From Anaerolineales bacterium (GTDB lineage Bacteria > Chloroflexota > Anaerolineae > Anaerolineales > UBA4823), in assembly GCA_020853835.1 (NCBI GenBank), contig JADYYC010000504.1:1-12876 (forward strand): DNA of 12,876 nt, in the 5' to 3' direction. This document shows, in pieces, positions 1 through 8,299 of this stretch (position 1 is the first letter of the stretch; every line of letters begins with the position of its first letter). The position numbers were made by a program, and so were the translations under genes. Under the pieces are notes generated by a model. That model was not told the DNA's origin and searched no databases. It worked only from the letters and a program-made list of their open reading frames with translations.

Positions 1-2
1 CC

Positions 3-2174
3 GATGATTTGAGCGTCACGCAGGAGCGGCTGCTGCGGTTGCTTTACCGTCGCGGTCCGCTGCGCGGCCAGCAGATTGACCATGCCATGCGGCGCGTGAA
101 CTGGCGCGCGGCCGCACGGTCCCTGATAAGGCGTGGTCTGGTGCGCACAGAACGTCTGACGCCCGCACCGACTGTGCGCCCTAAACTGATGCGTATAGCA
201 GAGCTAGCGGTCTCGCCTGAAGACGCCCAGGCTGCCCTGCCCGATTTGGGACGGTCCGGTTCGGCCGCGCTGGCTCGCCGCCAGGCGATGGTGAATTACC
301 TGATCTCCGAAGGGCAGGCGGTCGAGGCGCCCTGGCTGTACGCTGAGAGCGGCGGAAATTCCAGCGACCTGCGCTACCTGGAAGCGCGCGGCCTGATCCG
401 TTTGGGCGAGAGCCAGACCTGGCGGGATCCGCTCGCAAAATCGGCCTTTGCCCATTACGCTGCGCCATCGCTGACCTCGGACCAGGCACAGGTTTGGGAA
501 TCGGTCAGGGCGCGCCTGGACGAGGCTGGTTCTGGCAAAGTCGTGCCCCCGCTGCTGCTGCACGGCGTAACCGGCTCCGGGAAGACCGAGATCTACCTGC
601 GTGCGGTGCAAGAGGCCCTGGATCGAGGCTTGCAGGCTATTGTGCTGGTGCCCGAGATCGCCCTGACGCCACAGACCATCCAGCGTTTTGCGGGGCGTTT
701 TACCGAGCGGGTCGGGTTGGTGCACTCGGGGCTTTCTGCGGGCGAGCGATACGACACCTGGCGCAGGTCCCGCCTCGGCGAGCTTGACCTGGTGGTCGGC
801 CCGCGCAGCGCGCTCTTCACGCCCTTCACTCGACTGGGTTTGATCGTCGTCGATGAATGCCATGATGATTCATACTACCAGTCCGAGAGCGTGCCGTGTT
901 ACAGCGCCCGCCAGGTGGCTGAGCGCTATGCCGAACTGTCAAACGCGGTCTGCCTGATGGGATCGGCCACCCCGGATGTCGTGAGCATTTATCAGAGCCA
1001 GAAAGGAAAGCTGCAACTTCTGGAACTTCCAGAGCGCATCCTGGCACACCGTTCGGCGGTTCAGCGCCAGTTAGAGCAGATGAACCTGAGGGACGGTTTG
1101 AAATCCCCGGGCCGCTACCGGCTGCTGGAGGGGGAGGCAGAGACGGTTGACCTGCCGCCGGTCAGCGTGGTGGATATGCGCGAGGAATTGAAGGCGGGAA
1201 ACCGCTCCATTTTTAGCCGGTCGCTCCAGCAAGCCCTGGCAACGGTGTTCGCTCACGGGGAACAGGCGATCCTCTTTCTAAACCGTCGGGGAACGGCTAC
1301 TTATGTCTTCTGCCGGGATTGCGGATACACCCTGCGCTGCCCGAGCTGCGAGGTGCCGTTGACGTATCACGAGGCGGCCGGCGACCTGGTCTGCCATTAC
1401 TGCGCCTACCGCCGCAGAATGCCCCAAACTTGCCCCGAATGTGGCGGCACCCGCATTCGCCAGTATGGGACTGGGACCCAAAAGGTCGAGAGCGACCTGA
1501 AGGCCCTTTTTCCTGAGATTCGGACGCTGCGCTGGGACCATGAGACGACCCGCCGCAAAGGCGCCCATGCCGAAATCTTGAGCCGTTTCAGCGCCCACGC
1601 GGCGGACGTGCTGGTGGGCACGCAGATGCTTGCCAAGGGCATGGACCTGCCGCTGGTCACGCTGGTTGGGGTAGTGCTGGCGGATGTGGGGCTCAACCTG
1701 CCCGATTACCGCGCCAACGAGCGCACCTTTCAGATTCTGATGCAGGTGGCCGGCCGGGCGGGAAGAAGCCCGCTGGGTGGTGAGGTGATCTTGCAGACTT
1801 TTCAACCCGAGCATTATGTGATTCGCTGCGCCGCCCGGCACGATTTTAAGGCGTTCTACCGCCAGGAGTTGGGATATCGTCAAAAGACCGGCTATCCGCC
1901 TTTCACCCGGCTGGTGAGGCTCGAATATCGCGATTTCAATCCCGAGAAGGCCGAGCGTGCCGCGCAGGCGATGGCAGCTCAGCTCCGAGCGTGGATCGAG
2001 GCGGGGGGACGGCGCGCGACCCGGATGATCGGGCCGGCGCCCTGCTTCTTCGGTCGTCTCCACGGGCAGTACCGCTGGCAGATCGTATTGAGCGGGCCAG
2101 ACCCCGCATCGATTGTTTCACAGCGCGACTTGAGCGGGTGGCGGGTGGAAGTCGATCCGCCCAGTTTGTTGTAA
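3..2174 (+). CDS. priA: Primosomal protein N' (replication restart helicase PriA), 5'-truncated by window edge
   Basis: PriA is a superfamily 2 3'-5' DNA helicase that recognises stalled forks and reloads the replisome. The frame is open to the left edge (GAT GAT TTG...), so the TTG at 9 is not a real start; the N-terminal 3'-DNA-end-binding domain (about 100 residues) must lie outside. Numbering from that TTG: winged-helix-like region about 1-145; Walker A GVTGSGKT 186-193; Walker B/motif II DECH 282-285; motif III GSATP 318-322; four zinc-binding Cys pairs at 435/438, 444/447, 462/465 and 475/478; motif V GTQMLAKG 537-544; motif VI QVAGRAGR 579-586; C-terminal domain to 721, ending in TAA. 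Motif II is DECH instead of the usual DEEH; the changed residue is the variable third position, so activity is not expected to be lost. All helicase motifs and zinc ligands are intact. The following gene begins 70 nt downstream. Confidence 0.97.
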   Translation, partial: DDLSVTQERLLRLLYRRGPLRGQQIDHAMRRVNWRAAARSLIRRGLVRTERLTPAPTVRPKLMRIAELAVSPEDAQAALPDLGRSGSAALARRQAMVNYLISEGQAVEAPWLYAESGGNSSDLRYLEARGLIRLGESQTWRDPLAKSAFAHYAAPSLTSDQAQVWESVRARLDEAGSGKVVPPLLLHGVTGSGKTEIYLRAVQEALDRGLQAIVLVPEIALTPQTIQRFAGRFTERVGLVHSGLSAGERYDTWRRSRLGELDLVVGPRSALFTPFTRLGLIVVDECHDDSYYQSESVPCYSARQVAERYAELSNAVCLMGSATPDVVSIYQSQKGKLQLLELPERILAHRSAVQRQLEQMNLRDGLKSPGRYRLLEGEAETVDLPPVSVVDMREELKAGNRSIFSRSLQQALATVFAHGEQAILFLNRRGTATYVFCRDCGYTLRCPSCEVPLTYHEAAGDLVCHYCAYRRRMPQTCPECGGTRIRQYGTGTQKVESDLKALFPEIRTLRWDHETTRRKGAHAEILSRFSAHAADVLVGTQMLAKGMDLPLVTLVGVVLADVGLNLPDYRANERTFQILMQVAGRAGRSPLGGEVILQTFQPEHYVIRCAARHDFKAFYRQELGYRQKTGYPPFTRLVRLEYRDFNPEKAERAAQAMAAQLRAWIEAGGRRATRMIGPAPCFFGRLHGQYRWQIVLSGPDPASIVSQRDLSGWRVEVDPPSLL

Positions 2175-2244
2175 TTGCCTTCGCAAATTATGCGTTTGCT
2201 GGGTAAAATTAGGTCATTCAGATAATTTTGTTCAGGAGTGGGCG
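2175..2244 (+). promoter_or_regulatory. AT-rich intergenic with weak candidate promoter and RBS for the phosphoribosyltransferase
   Basis: The gap after priA turns AT-rich. It contains TAAAAT (2204-2209) and GATAAT (2221-2226) as possible -10 elements, but no well-spaced -35: TTGCTG at 2196-2201 is 19 nt from GATAAT, and TTGCCT at 2175-2180 is 23 nt from TAAAAT. A clear Shine-Dalgarno, AGGAG at 2234-2238, lies 6 nt before the ATG at 2245 and fixes that start. The promoter is a weak inference; the ribosome binding site is directly visible. Confidence 0.3.
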
Positions 2245-2760
2245 ATGCTACCACAGCGAAACGAAGTGATCACCTGGGATGATGTTGATCGGTTGATTGA
2301 TCATCTGCTGCCGCAATTCGAAGAAGAATATGAAGCGATGGTGATTATCACTCGCGGCGGCTTGATCCCGGGTGGGATGCTTGCGGAGGCGATGGGCATC
2401 ACCCACATTCTCACCGCGGCGGTGGACTTCCCAACTCAGATGAAGATGGAAAAAGCGAAATTGATGGCCTGGCCGCAGTTCATCCAATTCCCTGAAGACC
2501 GTGCCCTGCACGGTCGGCGCACGTTGATCGTGGATGACGTCTGGGGTTCGGGCCGGACGATCACTTCGGTGAAGATCCGCATCGCGGCCGCTGGCGGTTT
2601 TGCCAGCACTTGTGTGTTGCATTTCAACCCCTACCGCAACCTGTTTGGCTCGTCTCGTCCAGATTATTACGCCGCGATCACAGACGCCCACATCATCTAC
2701 CCCTGGGAAATCGACCGCGGCCCCGATCGGGTCCTGCTCCCCGACCTGCCGGCGGGATGA
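2245..2760 (+). CDS. Phosphoribosyltransferase domain protein (XGPRT/HPRT-like)
   Basis: 171-residue type I phosphoribosyltransferase fold. The PRPP-binding signature TLIVDDVWGSGRT (93-105) has the two conserved acidic residues D97/D98 followed by a Gly/Ser-rich loop. The ITRGGLIPGG segment (35-44) fits the pyrophosphate-binding loop, and IYPWEID near the C-terminus (150-156) resembles the PWE motif of xanthine-guanine phosphoribosyltransferases. Family members transfer a base to PRPP in purine salvage, but related small proteins of this type are uncharacterised, so the base specificity cannot be read from the sequence. Length is typical for XGPRT-like enzymes (about 150-180). The start is supported by AGGAG 6 nt upstream. 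It is probably cotranscribed with, or independent of, priA (70-nt gap), and converges on the polyphosphate operon. Confidence 0.88.
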   Translation: MLPQRNEVITWDDVDRLIDHLLPQFEEEYEAMVIITRGGLIPGGMLAEAMGITHILTAAVDFPTQMKMEKAKLMAWPQFIQFPEDRALHGRRTLIVDDVWGSGRTITSVKIRIAAAGGFASTCVLHFNPYRNLFGSSRPDYYAAITDAHIIYPWEIDRGPDRVLLPDLPAG

Positions 2761-2774
2761 TGGTGTCACAACAC

Positions 2775-2815
2775 ACAACCGCAGGTCGAGCGAGGCTTGC
2801 GGTTGTTGATTTATT
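2775..2815. terminator. Hairpin between convergent genes (candidate terminator)
   Basis: ACAACCGCA at 2775-2783 pairs perfectly with TGCGGTTGT at 2798-2806. The stem can be extended inward by G-T, G-C, T-G and C-G pairs to about 13 bp with a 6-nt loop. On the plus strand it is followed by a moderately T-rich stretch (TGATTTATT), so it fits best as the terminator of the phosphoribosyltransferase gene. On the minus strand there is no good U tract, so service to the polyphosphate operon is less certain. Confidence 0.55.
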
Positions 2816-2828
2816 CGAAGCGCCGCGA

Positions 2829-4484
2829 TTACAGGACTGAGACCGCCTGGGCGACGTTGCGCCGGAATGTGCGGTTGTTGAAATGGGTTTCCCAGGTGAG
2901 ACCAAAAGTGGCCAGTAAGCGATGGCGTTCCGCATGGCGGGCTGCCATGTAATTGACGACTTCTTCAATATTCTCACGGTCTTGAATCGGCAGGCTTTCC
3001 TGCTGTTTTTCTGAAGCGTCAATAAATTCACGCAGTATCTGGGTCGCGACCTGGGCGTCGTTGAGATCGCCCAGGTGATCCTGGAGCTGCTTGACCGATT
3101 CGATCGCGTTGAAGGCGCGCTTCCCCAGCACCTCACGAAAATATTCGACCGTGTAGCGCAGTTTCTTGAATTCTATTCGTAAGGCATGCAGCCGCTCGAT
3201 AGGAGCATCTTGCAGCAGCGGACCGTAGGCTCGCACGGCTGCCATGCGCTGATAGATCAGGACCGGCGCCAGCTCGCAGACCCGGTCTGCAACTGGTTCG
3301 TCTGCCGGTGTAAGTTTTACGCCCGCAAAAGGCGTGTTTACAAAGATGTTGAAATTGCGCTTGAAGCGGGCATACTCGGGGCTGTTGAGGTGTTCTAGCA
3401 TCCTGGCGCGCGCTTCCAGGCGCTGCTCTTTCCAATGCTTGAGAAGCGGCTCCAGCCCGTCATGTCTTTCAGGCGGCAGGTCATCGATATACTTCTGTGC
3501 CTTCTCCATGAAGACGTCCAGATCACGCACCTCGCCCAGCGCGCGGCCGGTAGCCCTCAGGCCGCTGAGGTGCGGCTTCAGGGCGCTTTTTTCAAAAGCC
3601 GGTCCAAAGACCTCGAAGGAGGCGCGCATGCGGCGGGTGGCGACGCGCATGTCGTGCAGCGCTTCGATATCTTCCCCGAGGCGCGTGCCCTCTTCGTGGC
3701 GCAGCATCTGAGCAAAATGATAGCGCATCACCTTGCGCCCCGCTTCGGAGAGCGGTTCATCGCGCAGCATCCCCGTTTTTTCAACCGGCTCGGGAAAAGG
3801 CATCAGCCACAGGGCGGCCTCTTGTGTATCGATCACCTCGATGGGCAGATACCCCGTTTGAGCCCAAAGGTCTGCATTTTGCCTGGCCGCGGCGGCGTCG
3901 GCTGCGGCAGCCGGGCCGTCCACCACCACCCAGACGCCGTCCTGGGAAAGCTCGCTGTGTTGGATGAAGGTCCTGCCGCTGCGAGATTCATCCAGCGCTG
4001 CGGAGATTTTCAACAGGGCTGCCAGGGTCGTGGCTTCACGTTGCTGAAATGGGTCAAGCCCGAGCTCGTTGAAATGCTTGCGCTTGAGCTTCCCCTGGTA
4101 CAAGGCAATAACCGCGGCCAGCTTTCTCTGGTCTTGAAGGTCGTTGACCTCCTCGAGGTAAAAGTGGACGTATTCAAGCGCGGCCAGGTGCGGTTTCTTA
4201 TGCGCGCCGAGGCGCGGCGTTTCGCAGTGCAGGGCTGCCGTTTGCAGCAGATGGCGGCTTGTTTCTGACAGGGCATGCAGGTCATGGGTGGCATCAAAGA
4301 GCTTCAGGGCGGTGCCCTGGATGAGCCTGGCTCTTTGCTGGTCTTCGTCCGTCAGATGGCGGATTTTTACGCGCGGCTGGACCGCGGTTTGTGGAATGCC
4401 ATCCAGGCTTGCCGGGTCAATGCGAGCGCCGTCGTTGGGTTCTCCCTCAATGGGCTGGATGGCGCCTTCAGGCATTGAAGTCAT
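2829..4484 (-). CDS. Ppx-type C-terminal (HD-like) domain fused to a CHAD domain; polyphosphate-associated protein
   Basis: 551 residues from the preferred start. Residues about 45-218 resemble the C-terminal domain of exopolyphosphatase Ppx/GppA: the LLQTAALHCETPRLGAHKK segment matches the Ppx LL..AA.LHE.G...H segment, followed by an LAALLKISAALDESRSG helix. The ASKHA catalytic half of Ppx is absent and the HD pair is degenerate (LHCE). Residues about 245-535 form a CHAD domain, with the repeated motifs ALHDMRVATRRMRASFEVF (275-293) and LHALRIEFKKLRYTVEYF (432-449) and with QDHLGDLNDAQ downstream. CHAD domains are alpha-helical, rich in conserved His and basic residues, and bind polyphosphate. 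The ATG at 4484 overlaps the ppk1 stop as ATGA and is preceded by AAAGGA, indicating translational coupling. A GTG at 4520 would add 12 residues but is less likely. Inferred role: a non-hydrolytic polyphosphate-binding or granule-associated partner of PPK1. Confidence 0.88.
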   Translation of the reverse strand: MTSMPEGAIQPIEGEPNDGARIDPASLDGIPQTAVQPRVKIRHLTDEDQQRARLIQGTALKLFDATHDLHALSETSRHLLQTAALHCETPRLGAHKKPHLAALEYVHFYLEEVNDLQDQRKLAAVIALYQGKLKRKHFNELGLDPFQQREATTLAALLKISAALDESRSGRTFIQHSELSQDGVWVVVDGPAAAADAAAARQNADLWAQTGYLPIEVIDTQEAALWLMPFPEPVEKTGMLRDEPLSEAGRKVMRYHFAQMLRHEEGTRLGEDIEALHDMRVATRRMRASFEVFGPAFEKSALKPHLSGLRATGRALGEVRDLDVFMEKAQKYIDDLPPERHDGLEPLLKHWKEQRLEARARMLEHLNSPEYARFKRNFNIFVNTPFAGVKLTPADEPVADRVCELAPVLIYQRMAAVRAYGPLLQDAPIERLHALRIEFKKLRYTVEYFREVLGKRAFNAIESVKQLQDHLGDLNDAQVATQILREFIDASEKQQESLPIQDRENIEEVVNYMAARHAERHRLLATFGLTWETHFNNRTFRRNVAQAVSVL

Positions 4485-6643
4485 TGGATTTTCGTCCTTT
4501 GGTGAAACTGGATCATCCACTCCTGCTCATCTAACGGCGCTTCGTCTGGGGCGGGGTGGAGCATCTGATAGACGCCGTCTGGACCTAACTGACGCACCTT
4601 TTCATTTGCGCGAAAGAAAGTGTCCAACACGTCGTTGCGTAGATAGTGGATGATGCGCTTGTCATGCACCGGGAAAAGCACCTCGACGCGCCAGTTGATA
4701 TTGCGCGGCATCAGGTCGGCGCTGCCCAGGTAGATCTGCTCGTTGCCGCCATTGCAGAAGTAATAGATACGGCTGTGTTCCAGGAAGCGCCCCACGACGC
4801 TGATCACGCGGATGTTATCGCTGATTCCCGGTATGCCCGGGCGCAGGCAGCAAATGCCGCGTATGATCAGATCGACCTTCACGCCCGCTTGAGAGGCGGC
4901 GTAGAGCTTGCGGATCATGCGTGGGTCCACCAGGGCGTTCATTTTGAAAATCAGGTGACCGCATCCGCCGCTTTTTTGGTGCTTGATCTCTCGGTCGATC
5001 AGCCGCTCCATACCAGAGCGCAGGTTGACCGGCGCGACCAGGAGCTGCCGGTAATCCCGCTTGGTAGAGTAACCGGTCAGGTAATTGAACAGATCGGTCG
5101 CATCCGCGCCGAACTCTTCGTCACAGGTGAACATCCCGATGTCTTCATAAGTCAGGGCGGTGATGGCATTGTAATTTCCGGTAGCCAGGTGTAAGTAGCG
5201 CCGGATATGATCAGCTTCCTTGCGCACGACCAGGGCAATTTTCGAATGGGTCTTCAAGCCAAGCAAGCCATAAATGACGTGCACGCCTTCCTTCTCCAGC
5301 CTTTTGGCCCAGGTGATATTGCTTTCTTCGTCAAAGCGGGCTTTTAGCTCGACCAGCACGGCGACTTCTTTGCCATTTTGGCGCGCTTCAAGCAATGCTT
5401 GAACGACGGGGGAGTTCTGTCCGACGCGGTAGAGCGTCTGCTTGATCGCCAGCACGTCCGGGTCATAGGCGGCCTGTTGCAAGAAATCGATAACTGGCTT
5501 GAACGAATCATAGGGATGGTGGACGAGGATATCTCCGGCGCGAATGGCGGAAAAGATGTTGCTGTCGCGATAGTCGATCTGGAGCGGCTGCGGGATGGTC
5601 GGGCGGAAGGGGATATCTTTCAGGTCCGGGTGATCGATCTTATAGATGTTCATCAGGTCGGTGAGCCCGAGCGGCAGGTTCGGGGCATAAACGTCGCGCG
5701 GGTCAACTACCAGGTTTTCGATCAGAATCTCACGCAAGCGTGGGGGCATTTCTTCGTGCACCGAGAGGCGGGTGACCGAGCCAAACTGGCGCTGGCGCAC
5801 GCTCTGCTCGATGGTCTCGAGCAAGTCAGCAGCTTCCAGTTCCTGGATCACCATATCAGCATCCCGGGTGACCCGGAAAGGATAAGCAGAAACGATCTCC
5901 ATCCCGGGAAATAACTTGTCCAGGTTGGCGGCGATGACCTGTTCCAGCCAGACGAAATAATGGTTTTGAGGCGGTGTGCCGTCTCTGCGAGTGCCGCCCG
6001 AGGAGGGTTTCAACGGAACCAGGCGCGGCAGTTTGTTGGTCGGGACCTTGATCCGGGCAAAACGTTCTATTCCGTTCTGGTCGTGCAGGGCCACAGCCAG
6101 GTTGAGGCTCAAATTAGAGATATGTGGGAAGGGATGACCGGGGTCTACGGCCAGGGGTGTGACGACTTTTGATACGATCTCATCGAAGTAGCTATCGGCA
6201 TATTCCCGTTGGCGCGTGGTCAGGGAACTGTAATCAAGGATATGGATGCCCGCCTTGGCCAGCAGCGGCTGAATCTCATCCCGAAAGAGCTGGCGCGCCT
6301 GGGACATTAACGCCCCGGCCACTTTGCGGATCTCCGCGAGCACGACTGTGGGCGGGTTGCCGTCTGCAGGCAGGTCGATCACGCCCGCAGCGATCTGTTT
6401 TTTAAGCCCGACTACCCGCACCATAAAAAACTCATCCAGATTCGAGCCCACGATAGCCAGAAATTTCACTCGCTCGAGCAGCGGGTTGCGCGGGTCATGC
6501 GCTTCCTCCAGAACCCGGCGGTGAAATTCAAGCAGGCTCAGTTCCCGGTTGATGTACAGTTTTGGATCGTGCAGATCCGTTTTCTCATCGTCGGGATGCT
6601 CTTCTTCGATAAAGACTTCCGTTGGGCGGGCGAGATCCGTCAT
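4481..6643 (-). CDS. ppk1: Polyphosphate kinase 1
   Basis: 720-residue PPK1 (EC 2.7.4.1), which reversibly polymerises the gamma-phosphate of ATP into inorganic polyphosphate. The N-terminal domain opens with YINRELSLLEFHRRVLEEA (30-48) and FLAIVGSNLDEFFMVRV (61-77), both typical. The two phospholipase-D-like catalytic domains follow. H466 in KTHSK (464-468) corresponds to the autophosphorylated histidine, H485 in RYLHLATGNYN is the second conserved His, and H623 in RFLEHSRIYYF lies in the C-terminal catalytic domain near GSADLMPRN (640-648). Length fits the family (about 690-740). ATG at 6643 has AGGAG 5 nt upstream. It sits 32 nt after the second PPK2 and overlaps the CHAD gene by 4 nt, in an apparent four-gene operon. 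All expected catalytic residues are present, so it should be active. Confidence 0.97.
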   Translation of the reverse strand: MTDLARPTEVFIEEEHPDDEKTDLHDPKLYINRELSLLEFHRRVLEEAHDPRNPLLERVKFLAIVGSNLDEFFMVRVVGLKKQIAAGVIDLPADGNPPTVVLAEIRKVAGALMSQARQLFRDEIQPLLAKAGIHILDYSSLTTRQREYADSYFDEIVSKVVTPLAVDPGHPFPHISNLSLNLAVALHDQNGIERFARIKVPTNKLPRLVPLKPSSGGTRRDGTPPQNHYFVWLEQVIAANLDKLFPGMEIVSAYPFRVTRDADMVIQELEAADLLETIEQSVRQRQFGSVTRLSVHEEMPPRLREILIENLVVDPRDVYAPNLPLGLTDLMNIYKIDHPDLKDIPFRPTIPQPLQIDYRDSNIFSAIRAGDILVHHPYDSFKPVIDFLQQAAYDPDVLAIKQTLYRVGQNSPVVQALLEARQNGKEVAVLVELKARFDEESNITWAKRLEKEGVHVIYGLLGLKTHSKIALVVRKEADHIRRYLHLATGNYNAITALTYEDIGMFTCDEEFGADATDLFNYLTGYSTKRDYRQLLVAPVNLRSGMERLIDREIKHQKSGGCGHLIFKMNALVDPRMIRKLYAASQAGVKVDLIIRGICCLRPGIPGISDNIRVISVVGRFLEHSRIYYFCNGGNEQIYLGSADLMPRNINWRVEVLFPVHDKRIIHYLRNDVLDTFFRANEKVRQLGPDGVYQMLHPAPDEAPLDEQEWMIQFHQRTKIQ

Positions 6644-6675
6644 GTCTGCTCCTGAATCGCAAGAGGTGAATTACC

Positions 6676-7437
6676 TCAAGCCTTCTTCTTTTTCTTCGTC
6701 CTTTTGTCGCCGTCGTTCGCAAACGGGTCGTAGCGCAGTTCCTGGCTGAGCTTGTCGACCAGGGTGCGCAGGATCTTAATGCGGGCATAGGGCTTTGAAT
6801 TGCCCTCGACGATCGTCCAGGGGGCCGAGATGGTGCTGGTCTTGACCAGCATATCGTCCACGGCTTCTTCGTAGAGAGGCCACTTTTCACGGTTGCGCCA
6901 GTCTTCATCTGTGAGCTTCCAGGAGCGCAGTTTGTCGTTGGCGCGCGATTCAAAGCGTCGCAATTGTTCATCCTGATCGATGTGCAGCCAGAACTTGAAC
7001 AGCACCGTTCCATAATCGACAAGCTGGCGCTCAAAATAGTTGATCTCTCGATAGGCGCGCTTCCACTCTGCTTCGCTGGCAAAACCCTCCACGCGTTCTA
7101 CCATAACGCGCCCGTACCAGCTCCGGTCAAAGATCGCGATCTGCCCCGCTTCGGGCAGGCGGGTCCAGAACCGCCACAGGTAGTGGTGGGTGGCCTCGTC
7201 GCCCTTGGGAGCCGCAGTGGTCAAGACTACGAAACCGCGCGGGTCCAGCTTCTCGGTAATGCGGCGGATCGCGCCGCCTTTGCCGGCAGCGTCCCAGCCT
7301 TCAAACAGGATGATGACCGGCCTTTGCTGGACGTAGACCTGGTAAGCAAGTCGGAAGAGCGCCACCTGGTACTTGATGAGCTGGCGGTCATACTCTTCCT
7401 GACTGAGCGTTAGCGATAAATCGATCGTGTTGAGCAT
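6676..7437 (-). CDS. ppk2: PPK2-family polyphosphate:nucleotide phosphotransferase with lysine-rich C-terminal tail
   Basis: 253-residue PPK2 kinase of the P-loop fold. Family members transfer phosphate from polyphosphate to NMP or NDP, and some run in reverse. Walker A is GWDAAGKG (47-54) in the context ILFEGWDAAGKGGAIRRI. Walker B/lid-proximal DRSWYGR is at 104-110. The LHID segment (151-154) and the arginine-rich lid (LRRFESR, 159-165) are also present. Class I, II or III specificity cannot be assigned by eye. The last eight or so residues are strongly basic (KRTKKKKKA, 245-253), unlike the acidic tail of the neighbouring paralogue. ATG at 7437 has GAGGG 8 nt upstream. It lies 34 nt downstream of the first PPK2 gene and 32 nt upstream of ppk1, all on the minus strand. 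Not an identical duplicate: the two PPK2s differ throughout but share all catalytic motifs at the same residue numbers. Confidence 0.95.
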   Translation of the reverse strand: MLNTIDLSLTLSQEEYDRQLIKYQVALFRLAYQVYVQQRPVIILFEGWDAAGKGGAIRRITEKLDPRGFVVLTTAAPKGDEATHHYLWRFWTRLPEAGQIAIFDRSWYGRVMVERVEGFASEAEWKRAYREINYFERQLVDYGTVLFKFWLHIDQDEQLRRFESRANDKLRSWKLTDEDWRNREKWPLYEEAVDDMLVKTSTISAPWTIVEGNSKPYARIKILRTLVDKLSQELRYDPFANDGDKRTKKKKKA

Positions 7438-7471
7438 AATCCTGACCCTCGCGTTCCTCTACAATCCTCGC

Positions 7472-8299
7472 TCAACCGAGCAGCGCTTCGAATTCGTCTT
7501 CCTCATCATCTGGCTCGGAAGCCGTTTCCATACCAGGCCCTTCATGATCTCCGGCATCCGATTCCGAGGCAGGCGGCAGGACAAGATGAGGCAAGCCCAT
7601 TCGATCTTCAAGGTCATTGATGACGGTGCGGTAGATCTTCACCCAGGTAAAGCGTCTATCGGTCGCCTCGACGATGGTCCAGGGCGCCCACTCGGTCTCG
7701 GTGCGCTCGAAAGCCTCCTCGTAAGCCACAAACCAATCGTCATAGTGGTTGTGATGTTCCCAGTCTTCCGAAGTGACGTGCCAGGCCTGGAGTGGATCTC
7801 TGGCAAGCTTGTTAAAGCGCCGTTTTTGTTCCTGCTTATCGATGTGCAGAAAGAACTTGATGATAAGGTGTCCGTCATCGGCAAGCGTGCGCTCGAAGTC
7901 GACGATATCGCGATAACCCCGGCGCCAGTCATTTTCAGGGGTGAGCTCCTCGACCCGTTCCACCAGCACGCGCCCGTACCAGGAGCGGTCGAAGATGGCC
8001 CATTCGCCGCGCGAAGGCAATTTCAGCCAGAAGCGCCACAGCCAGGGACGTTTCTTCTCATACGTGCGGGCAGCCCGGATTGGGTAGAGCTTGTAGCCGC
8101 GCGGGTCAAGCGGGCTGGTGAGCTTCTGGATCGAGGTGCCCTTGCCAGACGCATCCCAGCCTTCGAACAGGATCACAACCGGGATCTTCTCATCCCAAGA
8201 GGCCTTCTGCAGGCTGTAGAGCCGGTCGGTCAGGAGGGGCGCAATACGCCTGTAGGTCTGCTTGCTAATTTTTTGATCCAGGTTCAGTTTTTCCAGCAT
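7472..8299 (-). CDS. ppk2: PPK2-family polyphosphate:nucleotide phosphotransferase with acidic C-terminal tail
   Basis: 275-residue PPK2 enzyme, first gene of the minus-strand polyphosphate operon. Walker A GWDASGKG (47-54), DRSWYGR (104-110), LHIDKQEQKRRF (151-162) and APWTIVEATDRR (205-216) are all standard PPK2 features. After the catalytic domain there is a low-complexity tail from about 243 with a run of acidic residues (SEPDDEEDEFE, 261-271), absent from the paralogue downstream. The start is well supported: AGGAG lies 8 nt before the ATG at 8299. The protein is expected to be cytosolic and to use the polyphosphate made by PPK1 to regenerate nucleotides. The nucleotide acceptor cannot be told from the sequence. 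Confidence 0.95.
   Translation of the reverse strand: MLEKLNLDQKISKQTYRRIAPLLTDRLYSLQKASWDEKIPVVILFEGWDASGKGTSIQKLTSPLDPRGYKLYPIRAARTYEKKRPWLWRFWLKLPSRGEWAIFDRSWYGRVLVERVEELTPENDWRRGYRDIVDFERTLADDGHLIIKFFLHIDKQEQKRRFNKLARDPLQAWHVTSEDWEHHNHYDDWFVAYEEAFERTETEWAPWTIVEATDRRFTWVKIYRTVINDLEDRMGLPHLVLPPASESDAGDHEGPGMETASEPDDEEDEFEALLG

Noticed and set aside
282..285. (Residue numbers in the PriA protein, not bases) DECH in place of DEEH as a sign of an inactive helicase
   Set aside because: The Walker B D and E and the H are kept; only the third, naturally variable position differs, and all other motifs are intact.
1278..2063. Minus-strand open frame opposite the priA zinc and helicase motifs
   Set aside because: Shadow of priA; translation has no domain character.
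3435..4268. Long plus-strand open frame opposite the CHAD gene
   Set aside because: Shadow of a real gene on the other strand; no ribosome binding site or family resemblance.
4485..4520. GTG start at 4520 giving a 12-residue longer CHAD protein
   Set aside because: The ATG at 4484 overlaps the ppk1 stop as ATGA and has AAAGGA at good spacing; the longer start would overlap ppk1 by 40 nt with no better ribosome binding site.
4646..5914. Plus-strand open frames opposite ppk1
   Set aside because: Antisense shadows of a strongly conserved PPK1 sequence.
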